Made by a program: the position numbers and the translations under genes
Shown: piece by piece, positions 44,744-51,713 of the stretch
Position numbering within the stretch: the stretch's first letter is position 1
Layout of the letters: the number at the start of each line of letters is the position of its first letter
NCBI GenBank assembly: GCA_963721725.1
Contig: CAVRLX010000022.1
Location: 62,001-126,000 of the forward strand
Reading direction: 5' to 3'
Length of the DNA stretch: 64,000 nucleotides
DNA from: RI-153 sp963721725
GTDB lineage: Bacteria > Chloroflexota > Anaerolineae > Caldilineales > Caldilineaceae
The notes under the pieces: generated by a model
Told to the model about the DNA's origin: nothing
Seen by the model: the letters and a program-made list of their open reading frames with translations, nothing else
Databases searched by the model: none

Positions 44744-46007
44744 ATGACCTCGATGCCTGCCCAACGGCCTGATTTACGCAGCCTGCTTGCCCCACTGGCC
44801 CACCCAGCCTATCGTCATCTGTTGATCAGCAACGCCCTTTGGTGGCAGACCCTCGCTATGTGGACCGTGGTGGCTGGGGTATTGGTGTTGGATCTCACCG
44901 ATTCTGCGCTGGCGGTAACGCTGCTCAGCTTTTGGCGGCGCGCCGCCCAACTGATTCTGGGCAGCTTTGCCGGTCCCCTCAGCGACCGCCTGGGCCGTCG
45001 CCCCACTTTGCTGTTGACGCAAAGCCTCATCCTCGTATCAACCGTGGCGCTCTGTGTGTTCCTCTTTGCTGGGCAATTGGCGGCCTGGCAGATCACCGTG
45101 GTTGCCTTTGTGATTGGCGCCGCGTGGAGCATCGACATGCCCACCGCGCAACGCCCTGGTTCCGGATCTGGTGGGCAAAGAACAGACCGTGGATGCTATG
45201 TTGTTGGAGAGTTTGATCCAGGGTGTGGTGAACAGCGCCGGGGCTTTTCTCGCCGGTTGGCTGCTGGACAGCGTAGGCACAGGGGCCGGGCTGGGGACGT
45301 TGGCCGCGCTGACCGCCGCCAACGTGATCATGCTGCGGCGTCTCGCCCGCCAGCATGTTCCACAGACCATCGCCGTGGGGGGAGTGTCGGTCTGGCAGGC
45401 CATCGGCCAGGGCGTCCGCTATATTGGCCGCAGCCGCACGTTGCTCGCCGTCACCCTGATCTCTGCTGTGCTCAATATTCTGATCTTCCCCGCCATGAGC
45501 CTGCTCCCCGTCTTTGCGCGGGATGTGCTGGCACAGGGGCCAATGGGGCTGGGGCTGCTCAGCGCCGGGTACAGTATCGGCAGCTTTGTGGGGCTGTATC
45601 TTGTCAACCGTCTGCGCGGCCGCTTCACGATTGGCTGGATTTTCATTGGCGGCGCGTTGGTGGAATGTGTGGCGCTGGTGGCTTTTGCGGCTTCCACTCA
45701 CTATGGGCTTTCGTGGGCCATGCTCTTTTGCGCCGGCGTGGGGCAGGCCGGCTTCCACGCCATGCGCAGCGCGATTTTGCTGACCACGGCCAGCGACGAG
45801 ATGCACGGTCGCGCCATGAGCAGCATTGTCCTGACCCAGGGCATGGGCCTGCCCGGCGAATTACAGACCGGGCTGCTGGCCGAGCGCATCGGCGCGCCCA
45901 TCACCGCCGGCGTACAGGCTGGGCTGGCGGGGCTATTTACCGTGCTGGTGGTGCTGGCGCTGCCCACCCTGCGCCGCCCGGCAGCGTCCAATCTCAACCA
46001 GGGGTGA
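44744..46007 (+). CDS. MFS transporter (Enterobactin-exporter/TetV-like group), with frameshift near 45148
   Basis: About 420 residues with 12 predicted spans after removal of one extra base in ACCGCGCAAC. The MFS loop 2-3 motif is 'GPLSDRLGRRPTLLL', and 'NALVPDLVGKEQTVDAMLLE' follows the shift, as in MFS exporters that begin a third span with 'PAxxALVPDLV'. 'GMGLPGELQTGLLAERIGAP' is near the C-terminus. It probably exports a drug-like or secondary compound by proton antiport; the substrate is unknown. Confidence 0.8.
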
Positions 46008-46045
46008 GGCCGTTCCAAAGATCGATATACAATTTTCACCAACGG

Positions 46046-46075
46046 TTGACGTAGCGTCATCACAGAGTCTACAAT
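46046..46075 (+). promoter_or_regulatory. Promoter of the proline-racemase-family gene
   Basis: TTGACG (46046-46051) and TACAAT (46070-46075) with an 18-base spacer form a near-consensus vegetative promoter about 110 bases before the gene. The leader then contains a 15-base direct duplication, ATCTGAGATTTTTTA and ATCTGAGATTTTTGA (46117-46146). Confidence 0.5.
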
Positions 46076-46186
46076 GCACGCACTTAAACAAGCGTAGACA
46101 TTTCTGCCACCCTGCCATCTGAGATTTTTTAATCTGAGATTTTTGAGGGAGCAAAATCAAGCGCTCTGCCCATAAGGACCATGCCC

Positions 46187-47237
46187 ATGCCCTTTTCCTG
46201 GACGCCCCCCGCGGACTGGCTTTCCATTACCACGATTGACGCCCACACCGCTGGCGAACCGCTGCGCATCTTCACCGGTGGGCTGCCCGCCATCCCCGGC
46301 GAGACTATCCTCGCCAAGCGCGCCTATGCCAAGCAACATCTCGATCACCTGCGCCGCGCCACCCTGTGGGAGCCGCGCGGCCACGCCGATATGTACGGCG
46401 CGATTCTCACCGAACCGACTACACCAGACGGTCATCTGGGCGTGCTCTTTCTGCACAACGAAGGCTTCAGCACCATGTGTGGTCACGGTATCATTGGGCT
46501 GACCCAAGTGGGGCTGGAAACCGGACTGCTCACCGCGGAGCAGATGGAGATCCACGCCGACGGGCGCGTCGAGATCCGCATTGATGCCCCGGCGGGGCGT
46601 GTCACCGCCTTTGCTCGGCGCGATGCCGCTGGCCGTGTGCGCGAAGTCTATTTTCACAATGTGCCTTCGTTCGTCTATGCCCTGGACCAGACGATAACCG
46701 TGCCGGGGCTGGGACAAGTGCGCTATGATGTGGCCTATGGCGGCGCATTTTATGCCTATTGCCGCGCCGACGAATTGGGCCTAGAACTGACGCCGGCGGC
46801 CTTTCGCCAACTTATTGACGTGGGGATGCGCATCAAGCACGCCGTGATGGAGAGCCTGCCCCTGCATCATCCCGTTGAGGCGGATCTGGGATTTCTCTAC
46901 GGCACGATTATCGTCGGCGCGGCTGAGAACCCGGCCCATCACAGCCGCAACGTTTGCATCTTTGCTGACGGCGAAGTGGATCGCTCGCCCACGGGAACCG
47001 GCGTCAGCGGGCGCGCCGCCCTGCACTTTCGCGCGCGGCGAAATCGGCCTGCATGAGCCATTCACCGTCGAAAGCATTTTGGGGACCACCTTCACCGGCA
47101 GCGTCGTAGAAAGGGTGCGCTTTGGTGACTACGCGGCCGTGGTCCCCAGCGTCAGCGGCACGGCCTCGCTGGTGGGGATCAACCAGTTACTCATCGATCC
47201 CGCCGATCCGCTGGCGCATGGCTTTCTTTTGCGCTGA
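46187..47237 (+). CDS. Proline-racemase-superfamily enzyme, probable trans-3-hydroxy-L-proline dehydratase, with frameshift near 47035
   Basis: About 349 residues. The first catalytic motif is 'FSTMCGHGIIGL' (Cys kept) and the second is 'DRSPTGTGVSGRAAL', with Thr where racemases and epimerases have Cys. In this superfamily the Cys/Thr pair marks trans-3-hydroxy-L-proline dehydratases. The frame shifts inside TTTCGCGCGCGG, one extra base, between 'ALHF' and 'ARGEIGLHEPFTVES'. The ATG at 46187 has better spacing from TAAGGA than the ATG at 46181. It stands upstream of an endonuclease III-like gene, with no hydroxyproline transporter near. Confidence 0.8.
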
Positions 47238-47258
47238 TTGTCTATCCCCGGAGGCCCT

Positions 47259-47936
47259 ATGACAACGCAGAACCGCACCGAGCCGTTTGAGATTGATGTC
47301 GCCGTCGAGCGCATCCGCGCTGCGATTGTGCCCTATCCCAAAGCGGCTATGTTTGACCTGGCCGAGCGTGGCTACAGTTCGCCCTTTGAGCAACTGGTGG
47401 CCTGTATTCTCTCCATCCGCACCTACGACGAGACCAGCATCCTCGTCTCCGAAGCGCTCTTTGCCCTGGCCCGCACTCCCGCCGAGATGGCCGCGCTGCC
47501 CGTGGAGAGCATCGACAGCGCCATCCGCGAAAGCACCTTTCACGAGGCCAAAGCGCCGCAGATTAAAGCCATCGCCCAGCGCATTGTGGACGAATTTGGT
47601 GGTGAGTTGCCCTGTGATTTTGACGTGCTAATCAGTTTTCACGGCGTCGGCCCCAAGTGCGCCAACCTGACATTGGGCGTGGCTTGTGGCGTGCCGTCGA
47701 TTAGCGTGGATGTGCATGTGCATCGCATCACCAACCGCTGGGGCTACGTATCGACCAAGTCACCCGAAAAGACAATGCACGCGTTGGCCGAAAAACTGCC
47801 CAAAGCCTATTGGATCGAGATTAACAAACTGCTCGTCCCCTTTGGCAAGCACATTTGCACAGGCACGCGCCCCCACTGCTCCACCTGCCCCCTCGAGCCG
47901 ATGTGCGCGCAGGTGGGCGTGGAGAATCCGCGGTGA
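47259..47936 (+). CDS. Endonuclease III-like HhH-GPD DNA glycosylase (1)
   Basis: A 225-residue HhH-GPD protein. The helix-hairpin-helix is 'LISFHGVGPKCANLTLG' with the catalytic Lys position filled, the catalytic Asp is in 'ISVDVHVHRITNRWG', and the 4Fe-4S cluster motif is C-X6-C-X2-C-X5-C in 'CTGTRPHCSTCPLEPMC'. These give an oxidised-pyrimidine glycosylase/AP lyase of the Nth type. The protein keeps a longer N-terminus than E. coli Nth. A second, distinct Nth-like gene lies at 50092. Confidence 0.85.
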   Translation: MTTQNRTEPFEIDVAVERIRAAIVPYPKAAMFDLAERGYSSPFEQLVACILSIRTYDETSILVSEALFALARTPAEMAALPVESIDSAIRESTFHEAKAPQIKAIAQRIVDEFGGELPCDFDVLISFHGVGPKCANLTLGVACGVPSISVDVHVHRITNRWGYVSTKSPEKTMHALAEKLPKAYWIEINKLLVPFGKHICTGTRPHCSTCPLEPMCAQVGVENPR

Positions 47937-47977
47937 GGGAATGTGAATAGTTTTTTCTATAAGGTATGGAGTATTTT

Positions 47978-49132
47978 ATGCAAGACTATCAGAATGAACA
48001 GTGGGTTCAGGGTGGCTTTGCCGCCATAGCATCCTATAATGTATGTGTGATCCACCGGGAACGCCCAGATCTGCTAATAGGATTGGCTAATGGTGGCATT
48101 CTTTCTGCGTTGGCAACAGAACGAGCGTGGACTGTGCTTACAGGCGAAACTTGCCCACCGTTGTTACTCACCAACCTGGGCCGAGAAAAGCTTGTACGCT
48201 ATAATACGCTGCACAGTGGAAGGAAACGTGGGCGCTTTCAGGGGGAGCCATCAGGATATAGTGAGGTGATCGCCTTTCTAGATTGGCTGGGTACACAGCA
48301 TGATTGGCTTGACACCCTGCGTTCTCAAGTGGAGCAGACACTGGGCCACAGCAACCCACCCCGGACCATTGTTGTCATTGACGAGTCTTGTGCGTTAATG
48401 TCCACGCTACTTCTTACTCTAGGGCTGCTCGAGAGCCTTTACCCGCAAGCGCAAACTTTTTTTCTCGACGGGCCTCATTTTGACTGGCGGGAGGTCATGC
48501 CTCGGGCGTGGCTGGCAACGTTCCACCCGCATATTCTGCAAACCATTCAAACAGAGCGAGAAAGCAAAATCTATAAGGCATCCGGTGCGCTTTATGATAT
48601 CGCATCAGGCACAGAAGATATTGCAGACGACAGTCTAGAATTTCGCCCGCTCTCGCCTGACAATCCCTCTTTTGAATATCTACGGCCTCACCTGCCCACA
48701 GAAGTATGGTTGACAATGCCGTCTTGGATCAGCCAACGAATTCTGCACTATGTGGAAAAGGAGGCAGCCTCTACAACACTGGCAATGGCACAAGAGGAAT
48801 ATGCACAACAGTTGGCGATAGAAGGCAATGGCGCCGCACCCTATCTCCTCTTGCGCCACATTCGGCGCTGGGGATCAATCACAGTTAAAGAGGCCAGTAG
48901 CTATCTTGGCATCAGCGAAGCAGCCGCCAGCGAAAAATTGAAGTGGTTGCGCCTCATTACTGAATACCAGTGGACAGGCCAGCCGCCCCTCACCGATGCG
49001 CGCACTAGTGCAGGTCGTACCTATTTTACCTACATTGCCGAAAGGGATCTGCCAGAGCCACCTGTGCGCCGTAACAAGCAGCAAAAAGCCAAAGAGGATA
49101 TACAGCGGAAGATGCAGCGCAAATTGCGCTGA
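47978..49132 (+). CDS. Phosphoribosyltransferase-like protein with C-terminal winged helix
   Basis: A 384-residue protein I cannot place in a named family. Residues about 20-190 look like a type I phosphoribosyltransferase: 'PDLLIGLANGGILSALA' resembles the early loop, and 'TIVVIDESCALMSTLLLTLG' the PRPP-binding loop, with Asp-Glu for the usual acidic pair. Residues about 285-345 form a winged helix: 'HIRRWGSITVKEASSYLGIS', then 'AAASEKLKWLRLI'. A Lys/Arg/Gln-rich tail ends the protein. This order is opposite to PurR, where the winged helix comes first. Its base composition is visibly lower in GC than its neighbours, which suggests transfer. I chose the ATG at 47978 with GGAG upstream. Confidence 0.6.
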   Translation: MQDYQNEQWVQGGFAAIASYNVCVIHRERPDLLIGLANGGILSALATERAWTVLTGETCPPLLLTNLGREKLVRYNTLHSGRKRGRFQGEPSGYSEVIAFLDWLGTQHDWLDTLRSQVEQTLGHSNPPRTIVVIDESCALMSTLLLTLGLLESLYPQAQTFFLDGPHFDWREVMPRAWLATFHPHILQTIQTERESKIYKASGALYDIASGTEDIADDSLEFRPLSPDNPSFEYLRPHLPTEVWLTMPSWISQRILHYVEKEAASTTLAMAQEEYAQQLAIEGNGAAPYLLLRHIRRWGSITVKEASSYLGISEAAASEKLKWLRLITEYQWTGQPPLTDARTSAGRTYFTYIAERDLPEPPVRRNKQQKAKEDIQRKMQRKLR

Positions 49133-49183
49133 GTCAACCAGCGACTAGGACATATATTGAGAACGCTGGTGGGCGCAGTTTTC

Positions 49184-49268
49184 TATAACTATACCTGTTC
49201 AGTGCGACACACACGCCACATAAGCGTCACACCCGATCTCCCCTGGCGAGTGCGTTGCACCTTCATAT
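49184..49268. repeat. IR85 inverted-repeat element, copy 3
   Basis: Left arm about 49188-49219 (CTATACCTGTTCAGTGCGAC then CACGCCAC) and right arm 49243-49263 (TGGCGAGTGCGTTGCACC). It is more degenerate than copies 1 and 4. It occupies the leader of the SDR gene, ending about 45 bases before its ATG. Confidence 0.55.
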
Positions 49269-49314
49269 CTTTGCGGTAATTTTTTATCTCCAGGAACACA
49301 GAGGGTCATTGATT

Positions 49315-50060
49315 ATGCAAAAAGTCATGATCATCACCGGCGGGAGCCGCGGCATTGGCGCGGCGACGGCACGCTTGGCGGCGATGCAGGGCTATGCTGT
49401 GGGCGTCAACTATCGGCAAAATGAAGCCGCCGCCCAAGCCGTGGTGGCGGAGATTCACGCTCGCGGCGGGCGTGCTATTGTCGTGAAGGCCGATGTGGCA
49501 ATCGAGGCAGAGGTGGTCCGTATTTTTGAAACGGTGGATCCCCAGTTGGGCACGCTGACGGCGCTGGTGAACAATGCTGGCATTTTCGAGACGCAGATGC
49601 GCGTGGATCAAATGGACGCCGCACGGCTGGGGCGCATTTTTGCGACCAATGTGACGGGCAGCTTTCTGTGTGCCAGGGAAGCGGTGCGGCGCATGTCCAC
49701 GCGGCACGGCGGAAATGGCGGAGCCATTGTCAATGTCTCGTCGGCGGCCTCTCGGCTGGGATCGGCGGGCGAATATGTCGACTATGCGGCCTCCAAAGGG
49801 GCGGTGGATTCGCTGACGTTGGTCTATCGCGTGAAGTGGCGGGCGAGGGCATCCGCGTCAACGCCGTGCGCCCCGCCTTTATCTACACCGATATTCATGC
49901 CAGCGGCGGCGAACCCGGTCGCGTGGAGCGGGTAAAAACCAGCATCCCCATGCAGCGCGGCGGACAGCCAGAAGAGGTTGCCCACGCCATTCTTTGGCTG
50001 CTTTCCGACGAAGCCTCTTACGTCACCGGCACTTTTATTGACATGGCAGGCGGCAAGTAA
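49315..50060 (+). CDS. Short-chain dehydrogenase/reductase (FabG-like), with frameshift near 49833
   Basis: About 248 residues. The cofactor motif is 'TGGSRGIGAATARLA', followed by 'ALVNNAGIF' and the catalytic 'NVSSAASRLGSAGEYVDYAA' with 'YAASKGAVD'. After a one-base loss near CTATCGCGTG the frame continues 'SREVAGEGIRVNAVRPAFIY' and ends 'YVTGTFIDMAGGK'. All SDR motifs are present across the break. It is similar to glucose/3-oxoacyl dehydrogenase-type members; the substrate is unknown. Confidence 0.8.
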
Positions 50061-50091
50061 CGCCGCTGGCTGTGTCCAAGCGAGAAATTCC

Positions 50092-50808
50092 ATGACATCT
50101 ACCCCCGCAGATGACACCCACGCCAAGTCACTCGCCGTCCATGAACGGCTGGCCCAAGCCTACAATGCGCCAATTCCTTTTTTTCGGGCATTGGACCCCC
50201 TGAGCGAGTTAGTCGGTTCGCTGCTCTCACACCGCACACGCAATCAGGAATCGGGGCAAGCATTCCGCCAACTACGGGCAAAGTTTCCCACATGGGAAGC
50301 CGTGCGCGATGCCTCCACGGCGGAGATTGAGGCGTTGATCGCTCCCTCACAATGGCCCGAACAAAAAGCGCCGCGTATTCAAAATGCCTTGCGTCTGATC
50401 ACAGAACGTAACAATGGCATGCTCTCGTTGGATTTTCTGGGTGATCTATCGGTGGAGAAGGCACGGGCCTGGCTGGAGGCAATCCCGGGTGTGGGGCCAA
50501 AGACCAGTGCGGCGACCTTGCTGTTTAGCACGTTGCGCATGCCCGCCTTGCCCGTGGACAGTCATCATCACCGTGTGGCACAACGCTTGGGGCTGATTCC
50601 ACCCAATATGGGACCAGGGCCGTCCCATGCTGTGTTGGCGGCACAACTGCCTTCTGACTGGAATACTCAGCAGATCTACGATAACCACGAAGTGTTAATG
50701 CTGCATGGGCAGCAGATCTGCCACTATCGCAATCCGGCATGTGAGCGTTGTGTCGTGCTCGATCTCTGCCCAACCGGGCAAGCGCGAATGAAAAGGAGTA
50801 ATGAGTAG
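50092..50808 (+). CDS. Endonuclease III-like HhH-GPD DNA glycosylase (2)
   Basis: A 238-residue protein with HhH motif 'AIPGVGPKTSAATLLFS' (Lys kept), catalytic Asp in 'LPVDSHHHRVAQRLGLIP', and cluster motif C-X6-C-X2-C-X5-C in 'CHYRNPACERCVVLDLC'. It is a complete Nth-type enzyme, yet not a close copy of the protein at 47259. The insertion 'PPNMGPGPSHAVLAAQL' is unlike E. coli Nth. The stop codon lies in the left arm of a strong hairpin. Confidence 0.85.
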   Translation: MTSTPADDTHAKSLAVHERLAQAYNAPIPFFRALDPLSELVGSLLSHRTRNQESGQAFRQLRAKFPTWEAVRDASTAEIEALIAPSQWPEQKAPRIQNALRLITERNNGMLSLDFLGDLSVEKARAWLEAIPGVGPKTSAATLLFSTLRMPALPVDSHHHRVAQRLGLIPPNMGPGPSHAVLAAQLPSDWNTQQIYDNHEVLMLHGQQICHYRNPACERCVVLDLCPTGQARMKRSNE

Positions 50809-50836
50809 GGGCACAACACGCTACTCATTACTCCTT
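50793..50836. terminator. 16-base hairpin spanning the stop of the second Nth-like gene
   Basis: Perfect arms 50793-50808 and 50821-50836 (AAGGAGTAATGAGTAG) with a 12-base loop. The gene's TAG is the last three bases of the left arm. The arms are again 7-base units (AGGAGTA/ATGAGTA; CTACTCA/TTACTCC). It lies between converging genes, so it may terminate both. Confidence 0.6.
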
Positions 50837-50861
50837 ACTCGTTCTCTCTCTGCCATCGAGG

Positions 50862-51488
50862 CTACGCTGCTTTGTCTACAGTTCGCAAGTTACGCGCCCC
50901 CGCTCGCCTTGATTTCCGTTTACGGTCCAGGCGCACATGGGGATAGACACGCAGCACATGATCCCACATATAGCGACCCACCGATGGCGCTTTGAGCAAA
51001 CCCGCATAGATAGGCGGTGGCACGTCATAGTAGCGATAGACCCCACCACTGTTAAAAATTACATCCATCATGCGTTTCTCAGCATCATAGCCAGCCGCGT
51101 AAAGCATGTTCGAGCGCAGCGTAGTCAATTGCATCACCGGCGACTTCTGGCGCTGAACCCCGCCCAGAGCCAGCCAATCGGCCAGCGCACGGGTCTCGTT
51201 TACGCGATAGCGTCGATAGCGGTGCAAAAGCTCGTTCAGGCGTGTCTCTTCCCCCGCCCCGAAATCGGCGGCTCTGGTGCGGGCAAAAAGCAATGCCAGT
51301 GCTTGGCTTTCGTCCACATCCAGCGTTGCTCCCTCTGGCGCAAAGGAATCGGCCTCCAACAGCTTTCTGGTCAAGGCTTCAACCATGCCTAGACGCTGCC
51401 ATTCTGCCACCACATCTTGGCAACTTTGTCCGGTTTGTTGGGCAACTGTGGCCGCAACATCGAGCACCGATATTAAATTTTCGCTCAT
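50862..51488 (-). CDS. KTSC-domain protein
   Basis: About 208 residues. The C-terminal part (about residues 130-195) is a KTSC domain: 'LRSNMLYAAGYDAEKRMMDV' and 'FNSGGVYRYYDVPPPIYAGL', ending near 'APSVGRYMWDHVLRVYP'. The N-terminal 120 residues are helical and Leu/Ala/Glu-rich with no family recognised. KTSC domains are suspected RNA- or nucleic-acid-linked modules, but this is not proven. The ATG at 51486-51488 follows CAGGAGGAAAA. Confidence 0.7.
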   Translation of the reverse strand: MSENLISVLDVAATVAQQTGQSCQDVVAEWQRLGMVEALTRKLLEADSFAPEGATLDVDESQALALLFARTRAADFGAGEETRLNELLHRYRRYRVNETRALADWLALGGVQRQKSPVMQLTTLRSNMLYAAGYDAEKRMMDVIFNSGGVYRYYDVPPPIYAGLLKAPSVGRYMWDHVLRVYPHVRLDRKRKSRRAGARNLRTVDKAA

Positions 51489-51680
51489 TTTTCCTCCTGT
51501 TTTCGATCTCAATAAGCCCTTTCATTATAGCACAAATGTTCCTAAATTTCATGTAAGTCTACTCCAATGTATGGAATTGAGAATGGGTGCGAATCGCTGA
51601 AAAGTGCCGGGGACTTATGCATAAATATGCGTCGAGCGGTCTCTTTCCTTTGGATTGCTGCCCAAGGGATCCAGTCTTTA

Positions 51681-51701
51681 CTCATTCCTCATTTCTCATT
51701 A
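51681..51701. repeat. Heptamer micro-repeat before the YfhO gene
   Basis: Three consecutive units CTCATTC, CTCATTT, CTCATTA, just upstream of the membrane-protein ATG at 51714, where a ribosome site would be expected. No classical Shine-Dalgarno is visible. Confidence 0.65.
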
Positions 51702-51713
51702 TAATTTCTGCCC

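Noticed and set aside
8332..49833. Programmed ribosomal frameshifting as an explanation of the broken genes
   Set aside because: There are too many unrelated genes, no consistent slippery heptamer or downstream stimulator, and both shift directions occur. Repeat-copy comparison shows plain extra bases.
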